Positions 10,871 through 21,502 of a stretch of 64,000 nt of DNA are shown piece by piece; within the stretch, counting starts at the first letter, position 1, and every line of letters starts with the position of its first letter. Both the position numbers and the translations under genes were made by a program. Origin of the DNA: Leptodontidium sp. MPI-SDFR-AT-0119 (lineage: Eukaryota; Ascomycota; Leotiomycetes; Helotiales; Leptodontidiaceae); contig JAHLEZ010000020.1 in the NCBI GenBank assembly GCA_020726505.1, positions 62,001 through 126,000 of the forward strand, in the 5' to 3' direction. Below the pieces are notes generated by a model. The model did no database searches. It was not told where the DNA came from and saw only the letters and a list, made by a program, of their open reading frames with translations.

Positions 10871-11588
10871 GCTTTTCCTCACCTGTTAGATCTCATTATC
10901 GAGCTATAACTTCTTTTTCGTTGTACCTCCTTCTAAGAAGCATACTCCTCCTCTTGCTCTCGGGATCGCGCTGGGTAGGTGTTAAGCAATACCGAAAGCA
11001 AGGAGGTACGACTGAAGAGAGGGCTGGCTTAGCGCTACGGCGCGAGGCATGCTACACCAAAATTTGCCCACGTCTCCATATCACTATTGGGACCCTTTCC
11101 GTACTAGCATTTAATTAGCCCAAAAACATTGCCTAACTTTGCATGTTTCGGGCTTTTTATAACAATTCCTATAGGCTAGTAACTGCATGACGGGATTACA
11201 TTACGGGGTTGTTTACTTTGATTTGACGGGGACCAATTAGCTTCGAGCCTTCGAGCCTTGAGCCTTCGGTTGCTTTACTTTGCCTACTTCTTTACTTACT
11301 TCTTTGCCTACTTCTTTACCTACTTCTTGTACCTTCGTACCTTCTGGCTCTCTTCAACCCCCGGGGGGGCTAAGGCACCCCTCAGCAAGGCACATAGTGC
11401 CTTGGATTGCAAGTTCTTAACGTACCCAATACTAGATTAAACAAGAAGAATGAATAAAGGTGATGCTAAAAAGAGAGGAGCTTTTGGGGTCGTGCTAGCT
11501 AGGCTAGCACACAGGGCTATTTTTATCACGTGTCACGAAAATGGCAAATCTTGCTCAATGATGCCCAACGTCTCATCCCAATTTATGC
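10871..11588. other. Intergenic, repeat-rich
   Basis: No gene supported. It holds direct repeats at 11241-11335 and a perfect 8-bp-arm palindrome at 11492-11510 (GTGCTAGC TAG GCTAGCAC). These could be leftovers of mobile DNA, but no element ends were identified. Confidence 0.5.
11241..11335 (+). repeat. Short tandem repeats (CTTCGAGC-type and 12-bp ACTTCTTTGCCT-type)
   Basis: Two or three copies of a CTTCGAGC/CTTGAGC unit are followed by about four copies of a 12-base unit close to CTACTTCTTTGC, with single-base differences. Confidence 0.75.
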
Positions 11589-12504
11589 TTAGCCCTGTTG
11601 TGTCGGTATGCAATTACATGATGACGTCGAAGTCCCAACGAAAACAACCATAACAGCAGCATACGCAGCAACAGCCATAAGATGATCCGCATTACTTGAA
11701 GCCGAGGCTACTCCCAAAAACAGTGAAAACAACACAACAGCCACAGAAACGGTAACGAGCTGCCAAGTCCTCGTGTCATAAAATTGCAGTAGTATCATCG
11801 GACCCAGAAGAAAAGGAGCCCCAACAAAAGTTCCGACAACGGTACGGCTAATAATATCCCTCCAAGAAAGCTCCCTGAATAAGATCTCAATTCTGCCTCT
11901 GAGCCTAAGACGCCAGCCTTCGGTAGCATCTGCGGGATCAGTGTAGAACAATCGAGCGAGGAACCCAACGGTCTCTCCACGAATAATGCGGTGGTCGTTT
12001 CGTGAGATGTCGTCCTCTGAGCCAACGCGGTCTAGATTCCGACGCTGGCAACGGACTTTCCTGCTGGAAGGCCTAGGCAGATGCAGCATGTATTGGTAAT
12101 TTTGCAGTGCTTGGGCTGGCAAAATGTAAGCGTCAGATTTGCCATTTCTATTACAATATAAGTGAAAGGTCAGAAATACTGTACTCAGCTAGTAGCACCC
12201 TTAACCGGGAAACAGGTGTGATCTCAGGATTCACAACGTGAGCAGGATTCACAACGTAAGCAGGATTCACAACTTGAGCAGGATAATCTCGCATAAGCTC
12301 CATTTGATAGTAATAGATGTTCTTCATATGGAGCTCGCGGAAGTCGTGAACCGCGAGAAATGAGAGCTCGTGGGGGTTATTGCGAAAGTGCGTGAAGTAG
12401 GTTCTGTCAGCAGCCTCATTGAACAATTCAGAGAATCTGTTGTGCCCAGCTGCTGGGGGTTCCGTCCCCTCCGTTCCCCCCCTCTCTTCGTCAGGAGTTG
12501 TCAT
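11589..12504 (-). CDS. DUF6594-domain membrane protein
   Basis: Two exons (12504-12180 and 12115-11589) join at phase 1 to give 283 residues. The N-terminal half has the DUF6594 pattern: a 'phenylalanine-x-x-L...REL...NIYYYQMELM' helix, then LAEYTQALQNYQYMLHLPRPS. The C-terminal third holds three predicted membrane helices (near residues 195-220, 227-247 and 252-272), ending ...VVFVGTSTSS. This layout, a soluble helical part and three closing helices, is typical of the fungal DUF6594 family, whose function is unknown. An unusual feature is an 18-bp tandem repeat giving three copies of a six-residue AxVVNP-like unit near residues 78-96. The short intron has a GTATTT donor, so the 5' splice site is somewhat weak. 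Confidence 0.85.
12226..12279. repeat. In-frame 18-bp tandem repeat, three copies
   Basis: Units AGGATTCACAACGTGAGC at 12226, 12244 and 12262 differ at one or two bases. They encode repeated A(Q/Y/H)VVNP units in the DUF6594 protein. Confidence 0.9.
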
Positions 12505-13474
12505 GGGTGGGAACTTCCAAGACAGCGCCCCCCATTCCGGGTCGCGTTGGCCATGCTCGCAAATGGTAGAATAAAGTCTGAGGAGACTTAGAAACCTGTA
12601 GACTTATAGATAGTAGAAGTATTTCAGCCCAGAAGCTGCTGTAGAGCTATCACTCTCGGCTGCAGCCGTGTGACCGAATGCCAAGAATTAGAAGCAAATC
12701 CAGCACCATTAAGAGCGAAGAAAGCTGCGAAGCTGAAGCTGAAGCCGAAGCCGCCCTGTGTGGATGTCTTGGCTTAGGGCTGAAACCGCCAAATACCAAC
12801 GCCCATTCTACACAGAAGCGGGGTAAGCGGATGTTCCAAAAGAGGACGTCCAGATCGCAACTTGACTTTTCATTATCATATCTCGAGACGATTCGTTGTT
12901 CTGTAAGCGCAGAATTGGTTGTTGGTGTAGCTCATATATTCCGCAACCCGAATAGAGGCTCTCGGCTTTCTTCGTCAGCTCAAAGCGGAAACTAGTTTGC
13001 AATTCACACTTACCATTATTCCCATGTACATGTGGCCACAATTATGCCAAAACCAAAAAAAAAAAAAAAAAAAAATCGATTGGTCATTCTATGTGCACTC
13101 TGTCAACGGATTTTTCGCCCGGCTACAGAAGGGGGTTTCGGCAGTTCCCGTAGATACCCTGCTTCTTTAACCTTATTCACTTTACGCAGCTAACCAAAAC
13201 CACGCACGTATATTAGTCAAAAGGCGCTACATAACTATTCGATGACTGATTATTCACGTAAGCCAGTAAAAGAACTCCCGCATGCAAGCCTCTCTTAAAG
13301 GCGCAAGGTCGCAACCAATACTCAGATAAAGTACCTGCTGGGCGGGCTCGCTATCTTTCAGCTTTCATAGATCCCTGACGCGCAGATAAAAAGAATATGG
13401 GTGACTTTGATGCTGCTGAGAGAAAGCGGCGCTTGGGCCGTGCGCGCGTCTTGCCCAATGCGGGTGGCTAGGTG
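12505..13474. other. Intergenic with poly-A tract
   Basis: No gene supported. A GAAGCT-type repeat lies at about 12720-12755 and a 21-base poly-A run at 13055-13075. Confidence 0.5.
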
Positions 13475-13638
13475 GTACGAAAGGGGGTTTCCAGTGGGTC
13501 TCGCCACCCCCCCTGTCTCTGCCTTAACATATAAGGAAACCTGTGGAGAAAATTCTAGAATTTTAAACTGTTGATTGGAAGATTTACCTTACTGCCGTAC
13601 AAGGGGGGGCGAGACCCACTGTCAACCCCCTTTCGTAC
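13475..13638. mobile_element. MITE-like long hairpin (about 164 bp)
   Basis: The arms 13475-13513 and about 13600-13638 are near-perfect inverted repeats: GTACGAAAGGGGGTT, a 2-base mismatch, CAGTGGGTCTCGC, then a C-rich run. About 86 bp of AT-richer sequence, without coding potential, lies between them. Ends in inverted repeats with no gene suggest a miniature inverted-repeat element. No clear target duplication was seen, so it could also be a plain hairpin or a remnant. Confidence 0.5.
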
Positions 13639-14045
13639 GCTCCTTGGGATTGGCGAAAACAGCAGCCAGCCTCGGTCCGCTGCATGCGCGTCGCTGCACT
13701 GCATCAGAAAAGGGAAGAGGCCCTGGAATTGGAGTTCGCCATCGCCGCAGGAAGCGGGTATGTCATGTCACTACTGCATACTGACTATCCAAACAAGTAA
13801 AAATTTGTACGAGTACTTGGTAACACAACATTATAGTACTACAAATAAACTCAATCAAGTCAGATTGCCTCCCGCATCATCAAACCCTATTTGGATTGAT
13901 TCGATCGGATCGGATCGGCATCAGATCGAAACCTAATCTAATCACAATCCCGGATTCAATTCAACAAGCCAACTTTCCCAATCAAGTTCATCATTCCATC
14001 GGTCGTCATTCCATTATTTACTTTTCCTCACATGCCATGCCCTCT
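13639..14045. other. Intergenic, 3' of the GH55 gene
   Basis: It contains a GATTGATTCGATCGGATCGG low-complexity patch near 13890-13920. No gene supported. Confidence 0.5.
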
Positions 14046-16709
14046 TTACGTGCCAGGCACCTTCGTCACGAACCGGATGATCGACGAGGCGAAGTTCCCC
14101 GTATTAGCTTTCTCAGCCGCAGCGCTCGCACCATTCCGATCAACCATCGAGACTGCTCCGACGGTGTTGAGGCCGTACACGAACACCGTGCTGCCGGAAT
14201 ACGTCTGTCCTGTTCCGCCGCCCTGGTCAATGCCGAAGATTTGGTTCTGGCAGTACTCGTTGTATACTGTTGCTGTGTGGTCGGAACAAGCTAGAGAAGG
14301 GGAATTTAGTATTGGCTGAGGGGAGAAAGCGGTAATTTGGAGTGGGGTGGGATGGACTTACTCAAGGAGTAGTTATTGAAGAATGAGTAGAGACCTGCGC
14401 CGTAGACGAGGATGTTCTGGGAGTTCAGGACGCGCAATCCCCATGCTAGGTTGCAGTTGTCTGATTTTCCGGCGCAGAAAACAGAGAAGTTGGGGTCGTG
14501 ACGAGCGGGGAAGACGGGGAAAGGTATTGTTGCTTTGGGACTTGGCTGGAAGTAACTGTTTTTGGTCAGTGCTGGTTCTTGGTATAGAGTAGGATTGCTT
14601 ACGGAGTCTCTGTTTGAATGAAGCCCATGAAGATGTTCTTCGTGTTCATGAATTGGTACTGGTAGAGAACGTGATGTTCAACAGCCGTTCCAATCAGCCA
14701 GATATTCCCCACCGTGCTCTCACACGAGAGTCCACGACCAGCATAAGCTGTGATTCTGGTATTCGCGTTGGCGACATCATCCAAATCGTGATCAGCAGTC
14801 CACAACCAAACATTCTCCATGTAAAGACCATTTGCAATGTTGCCAATAATCATGGATTGCCAAGCGGCAATACATTTGTTGTTTGGCTGAGCAGCTGTAG
14901 TTGGGCATTCAGCAGTCTGCAAGTTGCTTCCCTTGAATCCACCGATACGGGTATGAACATCCCACATTCCGGATGGTGTGCCGGCTGGGGAAGCCAAGTT
15001 CCATTGGATGAGGACGGCGCCGGCTGCATTACCTTGAGTTGAGACAATCATGTCTTGCCACTCAACAACACCGGTCTGTCCGCTCGCAGCACCAACTCGA
15101 ACGACTGGAACTGGGCCGTTGATATTGGAGAAGAACGGGCCAGATGCCATAATTGTGGGGTAGGACTCTCCGACAATCTTAGCTCCGGGAGGGATCGTGA
15201 TGGAGCTCGTGATCTTGTAGACACCGTAGTCGAAGTAGACGATCTTGCCGGCAGCTGTAGCTGAGTTGATGAGGCTCTGGATGGCGGCTGTATCGTCGGT
15301 GACCCCATCTCCCTTAGCACCCGCAGCTCGGATGCTGTAAAAGTCGGCCGACAGGATGGTCTCATACTGTGGCTTGGAGCGGGTGTAGTATCTTGTTCCC
15401 TGGAGCATGGAGGAGGGGCGGATGAAAGAAGAGACAGGGCTCATCGCCTTGTTTGGTCCAGCGGGGCTGTAAACATTTCCTTGAACCCATCCAGTGCTGA
15501 TGGTAATTGTTCCGGTGCTGCCAGCGAGAGAAGTAGAGGTTGGTCCCTTCACGGCAACTGGAACGTTGGTAAAGATGACATTCTCGAGAGCAAGACTGCC
15601 ACCAGAGTTTGGCTGGGAGGTGCTGCTTCGTGCGGATGCGATTCCGACTGGAGTGTTACTGAATGTGCTGTCGATGACAACGACTGATCCGACCAGTTGC
15701 GCTGAAGATCCACCGTTAGACATGTCAATACCAACCTGGCAGTTATTGATCGAAAGACCCATGTATGTCCAACTCCAGTCCCAAACTTGGTAGATCGCGG
15801 TGGCCGAGCTGCGATTCCGTTAGCACGATACTATTGTTAGAGATGTTGGAGGACTCGCTTATAGAAAGTCAAATTCCGAGACGTGAATTGTTGGGATCCA
15901 ACATCCATGGCATGGTCTCCTCCGTAGAAGATTAGATCGTTCAAGAAACCACCGGATCCTGCATTGGCACAGTCAGTCGCAACTCATATACCTTCCAAAG
16001 AAACCCTACTGACCGTTCTCGATGAACACTCCCTGGTGCTTGTTACCGCTGACCTGGCTCATCTTGAAAACACAGTTCTGGATGCTAGTTGCTTGAGCGG
16101 TAGGCCAATGAATACCTCGGGCCAAAGTTCCTGCAGGTTGACTGGTGGTGTCAAAGACCAAATTTCGGACCTGTCTGTAAAACACGTTTGTGGAACCGTA
16201 TGCAGGATCTGCTGACAGGTATGGGTTGGAATCTATAAGTGCGATTCCGGAGAAACCAGCAGTTGCCTTCAACACAGCCATCTGTCCAGGATTTGGGTTG
16301 CCGATCAAGTTTGTCATGTAGTACTGGACAATTGGAGCGGAAATCAGGTATGTTCCAGCGGGGAAGTAGACCGTGGCGGGCGAGATCGTGCTTGACTGGC
16401 ATCCAACTCCTGGTGCTCCTGGTTTGCATCGAGTTCCAGCAGCGATAGCTGCATTGATTGCGGCGGTGTCATCGGTAATCCCATCACCTAGCAACCATCA
16501 GTAACTATTCCTTACTCACGAATAAAGAGCATACCCTTTGCGCCATAGTTCTTGACGTTTCTGTATACTGGGTACGCAGTGCCTTGGGGGTTGTATGGAG
16601 CTACACCCCTCTTCGTTATCCACTCCAACCAGAAACTCTTCCCATCATGGGCGCCAAGAACCTCCGCCACTAGGCCAAAACACAGGAGAAAAGATACATA
16701 GATCTTCAT
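14046..16709 (-). CDS. GH55 glucan 1,3-beta-glucosidase (exo-beta-1,3-glucanase)
   Basis: Six exons (16709-16535, 16487-16014, 15958-15859, 15808-14603, 14555-14362, 14290-14046) join in phase to give 797 residues, the normal GH55 length. A signal peptide is evident (MKIYVSFLLCFGLVAEVLG). Two tandem pectate-lyase-like right-handed beta-helix domains each begin with the family hallmark: KGDGITDDTAAINAAI (exon 1-2 junction) and KGDGVTDDTAAIQSLI (about residue 400). Other typical GH55 segments are NLTF..SATAIYQVWDWSW, SINNCQVGIDM and ENVWLWTADHDLDD. The enzyme releases glucose from the ends of beta-1,3-glucan and acts outside the cell in wall remodelling or glucan use. Intron 3 (15858-15809) appears to be a GC-AG intron, since only a GC donor keeps the frame and the conserved sequence. 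Confidence 0.93.
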
Positions 16710-18038
16710 ATTTGTCGAAAGAGAAAAGTAGAAATTACTGAAAACGAAATTTAAAGATAGACTGTTGTAAAAACGAGTGTGAAGGAGCCGCTTGTGTATC
16801 AGCGTGGCATACCTCTGGATTCAAAAAATCAAAAAGAGGGTGAAAGCACAAAGTGGGAGGTCCGTCAAGAAAAGGCGCGCTCGTGAACAGTCAGGCAAAA
16901 GCAATAGCAGAATAGGGCTTAGCGGCGCATCATGAAATTGGAACAGGCAAAGATCATATTGTGGCTGGCTGAAGAGCCAATGCCAACGCCTGGTAAACAA
17001 ATTCAAGCACTGAACCCTAGTCCCGATGGATCGACTTCTCCGATAAGCCTTGAAAACCCACCGGTCTCGTGGCTTCAGAAGTCTAAAACGACGTCCTATT
17101 GGCACTGGCGAGCAGGATGTAAACTTCAATGTGGCTGCGGCGTAGCAAAAGGGGTCTCGTAACGCTTTCATCCGGAATGAAGTTCTCGTGAAAATTCCTG
17201 CAAATATAATGTTCAGCCACAAGTAAGGGCTGAAGTTGTGCCGTTTGCCAACCCATTCTTACCAAAAGGAAGCGGAAAAGAGGCACAGTCGAGCGGTCGA
17301 GGCTCGATTCGGTAGCGCTCAGGGGTAGGGAAATTGCAACGAGACGGCCCGTCAGGGGTCAATACGGCGCTTTGTTGATGGCGTCGCTGAGTAAGGGCCT
17401 TTGCGGGGGAGAATGTCGTTAAGCATTTCCAATTCGTCTGAATAGTCGGGCGAGCCGAGGGATCGAACCGTCAACGCGACGCGCCGCATCACACACCAGA
17501 AAGAAAAGCGTGAGAAAGAGGCTGGCACTCACAATGAACTTAAATATGAAGCTATCCCCAGGGTTGTATCGGAAAGAGGGTGCCATCTTACGGATGTCAT
17601 AGCGTGAGAGTAGCGATGAAGATGGCAAGTCGGGAAAGACTGGGAGGAGGTTGAGAAAAGCTCAGCAACCCCTGGAGTCTTTGTGTCACGTGGAAGACAC
17701 GTGAGATGGTCACCATCCTGTCGCATATTAATCCCTTTCCTATCTCCTCTTTCTTTCAGTGATCTTAACTTCAGTTTTCGGTTTGCGGCCGGCTCATTTA
17801 CATCCTCATTATGCTTTTCTGGGCAACCAGACAGAATAGCAGGCATTTTAAGCACCGAGTGGAGGCTGAGCGAGCGCCACTTTGGCACATCGCTTTTTCA
17901 GCTCAGCCTTGAGCAAACTATCCAGTTTCTCATTTCTTCTATCATCTCTTGGGAAGAGACAGTTCTCCGAATCTCTGCTTTTGTTTTCAAGCCCAATCGG
18001 GTCTCTTAGAGCTGCAACCCAAGCCCTCGACGGTGCCA
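16710..18038. other. Intergenic between the GH55 gene and the next gene
   Basis: No gene supported. Several overlapping short frames occur on both strands without domains or consistent splicing. CT-rich sequence at 17740-18000 looks like a leader for the plus-strand gene at 18039. Confidence 0.4.
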
Positions 18039-19401
18039 TGGCTCGCGCCGAGTTTGTCGTGGCCCTCCTCACTCTCTTGCTCACAACACTAGCCTTGACC
18101 TTACCAGCTACCCATGCACGGCTGCAGAGCTGTTTCCACTGCTTTGTCTGTCATTTGGTGCCCAGTCGTGGCTATTGTTATCGACTACTCTGGAAAGATG
18201 TTCCTCATGGACGGCTTCATCAATGCCATCCAAACTGTCAACACGTGAATCCCCTGACCAGGGATGATCACGATCGTACGAACTGTTGGGATGATGGGTG
18301 GGGACAGGTTCTAGATAGAGCCTGGAACTTGATGAAGTCAGATCCAGCCGACTTGCGTTATCGGGCCATAACGCCATTCTCGCTCTTCTTCTGTGGTCCA
18401 TACATCCAGATTGACGTCCAGACCTTGAAAGTGCTATTAATACTGACAGCAGAGGGTAATCGTACACTGGAGACTCCAGATGTCACGAAATCGTTAGATA
18501 TACGCAAAATCAGAGGCATTCAGACCGTTCACCTAAAGACACCGGCTATCGTTCGATAAACATGTCTTTAACAAAACAAGAGGTGGACCGCTTTGTTGAA
18601 GGCTACCCCCCTTTCTACAGCACCATTATCAAAACCACCGGAGGTATCTATCTCGAGCACCCTCTAAATGACAGCGGCAAGATTGGTCGCGGCTCTTGGG
18701 TTCTCGCTGTTGGTATGAGTACCGCGAATGGACCTGTTTGTACGATACACAACATGCAGACCATCAGTAGCGAGAAAGCCGAGGCAGGTTGGGAGGGTAC
18801 ACTGGTAATGGCTGCATTCGAGATGATCGCCCGGACACTGTCACAATTGAAGGACTACGAGGAAACTCGCGGGCTGAACACACGACCTGGTCCCGCTCAT
18901 GGCATGTGGTCGACAGCTGCGATCTCGTGTTTCGAGGCAATCAGAGGCCCGGAATACATTCACTATCCTTGGAGTCTTAAACAGCAGCAAATCGAGCGAT
19001 CACCTCTATTTGAATCAGTTGTTGGAGAGTGCCCATGCTCGTTCTCATGCATCGGGCAATCCCCTCACTCAGCGTAACCAACCCCTCGTAAACACCGCTG
19101 TCTCGGCTAATCCAATAACAGGTCTTGTCGTCGCGACCAACATGCTCGAAAAGACCTAGCAAGCTACCTCACGAAAGCACAGTGCGAAGTTGCCTTCGAA
19201 ATCTTTAACCACGATGTCCATTTTGTTCCCAATCTGGAGATCGTATGGCCTGTGTTTCCGGAGATCCTTCAGACTCTCATCTTGGGCGTCTCGGAAGTTC
19301 AGCACTATTTCCACTATACCGGAAGGAAACTGGAGATCCCACAATCGTTGGCGGAGCAGAAGTACATTCATTTGAGGCAATGTGACCAAGAAAATGAGTA
19401 A
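18039..19401 (+). pseudogene. Uncharacterised fungal gene, apparently frame-broken
   Basis: Coding-like sequence runs on the plus strand but cannot be joined in one clean frame. From ATG 18039 there is a hydrophobic, signal-like start (MARAEFVVALLTLLLTTLALTLP). A block at about 18300-18559 includes IQIDVQTLKVLLILTAE and TPDVTKSLDIRKIRG, ending in a stop at 18559. Three bases later a second block resumes in another frame (YPPFYSTIIKTTGGIYLEHP, GRGSWVLAVGMS; 18562-19077). A last block, about 19125-19401, ends in LAEQKYIHLRQCDQENE and has strong coding character. A possible last intron ends with CTAATCCAATAACAG at about 19123. The layout resembles an uncharacterised membrane-anchored fungal family I half recognise; I assign no function. 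Unrecognised introns could explain some of the breaks. Confidence 0.45.
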
Positions 19402-19550
19402 ATAGGTGGTGCTCAGGGGGCGGAATGCTTTTATTGCGGAACCGACTTTGCTTGAATATCTTAGATGAACGATGTTGACGTTGACGACTGTTACATTCAA
19501 CCAAGGCGGGAATTATTTCCATACATCCAATATTTGCCCCCACCCAACAC

Positions 19551-20750
19551 CTATATGAAGACTCTCAAGAACTCCCCGAGTGCCATGATGGCCATTGCTT
19601 GGCCGTAAGGCATGCTAGTGCGATCGATATCTTTGTAGTGCTGCAAGGTATGTCCCATCGCTGTCCCAAAACTCACATCCATCAACTCGCCTTCCTCACT
19701 AACTTTCGCCAGGACAGCCTTCACAGCACGAATAGCCGACTCCTTAAATTCGTCCCCTTGGATATACCTCAGCCGCAACGCTTTCAACATCCCGAAAGCA
19801 AATCCCGCTGCTGCAGAGCTCTCGATGTACGAACCTTCGTTCAAAGGCTGGTCAATCAGAGTACGCCAGAGACCATCCGGCTCCTGATATTGAATGAGGG
19901 CCCGGCATTGAGCTTCAAGTGTGTCGATCAGATGGATCCGGAAAGAGTCATTGGGTGGCAGGTCTAGCAGCTCGAGGATCTCCGGGATCACGATTGTCAA
20001 CCACGAATTTCCTCTCGCCCAGAGAGCTGAGGCAAAGTTATGGTTGCCATCGAAAGTCCATCCGTGATAGAACAGTCCTGTCTTAGTATCAAAGAGGTAC
20101 TTGATATGGAGAAGGAACTGCCGTTTCGCCTCTTCGATGTAATGAGGCCGGTTGAGAAGCTTCCCGATCTTGGCTAGGGGCAGGACAGTCATCATGAGAG
20201 TGTCGTCCCAGAGCTCTTGGGCATTCAGATTGTCATATGTCATATGAGACATCCCACCGAACTTCGTCCTGGGAAGCTCGTACATGGCCCAATCTGCCCA
20301 GCTCTCCAGCCACGGAAGACAGGGCTGGCTTCCCGTCTTCTCATACAGGTAGGCCAGTGTGAGCATCGAAGCCATGGTGTTGATGTTCTTGGTCGTTCCA
20401 CCTTCTGCAAACCGATTTGCAAACCATGCTTCAATGATGGCAAGAGCCTCAGGTGATCCAGTCAACTAAAATACCAGGTCAGTAACAGAATTCGCATTCA
20501 GAGTATGTCGGGTGTAGGTAGGAAACAAAAGTGGGGGTAGCCTCACGGTGTGGTAATTCCAAAGGCCATACAGACCAATTCCATGCGTCCATTCCCACCC
20601 ATTCCAGCCTTTCGTATCAATTACCCGACCATCGTCCAATCGCAGCAGGAACTCTCCTGTCGTATCCTGGATGTTCACCAGCTGTTCGATCAGCAACTTG
20701 ATGGTGGCATGCACATCTTGGGCAGCAATCCCGTCAGCGATTTGCGGCAT
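19551..20750 (-). CDS. GH105/GH88-type unsaturated glycuronyl hydrolase
   Basis: Two exons (20750-20547 and 20465-19551) join at phase 0 to give 372 residues, the usual length for YteR-like GH105 proteins. It shows the alpha/alpha-barrel signatures of the family: GWNGWEWTHGIGLYGLW in exon 1, AQELWDDTLMMTV with the aspartates near the active site, LWARGNSWLTIVIPEI, and GSYIESSAAAGFAFGMLKALR. No signal peptide is seen, so it should be intracellular. GH105 enzymes hydrate and cleave the unsaturated sugar from oligosaccharides made by rhamnogalacturonan or pectate lyases. The divergently oriented transporter gene 752 bp away fits a pectin-oligomer uptake and hydrolysis unit. The short gene-to-gene distance suggests a shared promoter. 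Confidence 0.9.
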
Positions 20751-21502
20751 AGCTAGGGTATTTGATAGGGGTCGTTTGGAGGGTTATTTGGGGCGTCGTT
20801 TATTTGGTGCTGACTGTCCTTTCGTCCGTTCAGTGTTTCTCGAATTTCGAACACTCTTTTGAGAAATTATGCGTGGAGCTTGAAAGAAGTCGTTGGATTC
20901 GTGGAAATATTACGGTCGTCATTATACCGAGGTGCGTGCTTGGCGGGGTAAGTTCATCCCCATGACGCATCTTCCGGGGTAGCTGTCGCCTCCACAGCTC
21001 GTCTATGTCTCCAATGAAGCTGGGAAGAACCAAGTCAACACGCCAGGTTAAAATTCTGAAAGGAGTAATTGACTTTCCCGCACGCAATCCTCTCGGCGAA
21101 CCACTGCAAAGCTTGAGATGCCCTCCGGAGCAGTCTTGGCCTTCCATGCCTTCCACACTCTTGCAAACGCACCTGTCAACTTTGAGGCGCTTCATGGCAT
21201 TAAAGACAAGCAACACCAAGAGGCATGGCATCCAACCTTATCTCCCTTCCGATCGCCCAGATTGCTTGGCCCACTTCTGCTGCCCGTGGCTAGAAAAAGT
21301 CACACTTGACAACAACTCTGCCCCGAAATGTCGAGAAGTTAACAAAAATGCGGAGCAAAGTATATCCCCGCTCCCCATATCCTAGCTCTCGCGTTTGAGG
21401 CCTAATTTCAGGTACTTCTAAGAGGTTATATAAGCAGCAACCAGCTGTTGTCTTTCTCCTCACTCACTCACTTCACTTCCACCACAGCCCAAACTTGGCA
21501 AA
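20751..21502. promoter_or_regulatory. Divergent promoter between the GH105 and MFS genes (TATA at 21427-21434)
   Basis: This 752-bp region separates two genes transcribed outward. TATATAAG at 21427-21434 lies about 70 bp before the permease ATG, followed by a CT-rich leader with CACTCACTCACTTCACTTCCACC, typical of fungal 5' leaders. No specific operator was recognised. Confidence 0.5.

Noticed and set aside
17441..17480. tRNA-like T-loop (GGTTCGATCCC on the minus strand)
   Set aside because: The flanking bases do not form a T stem, and no anticodon arm or acceptor stem could be drawn.
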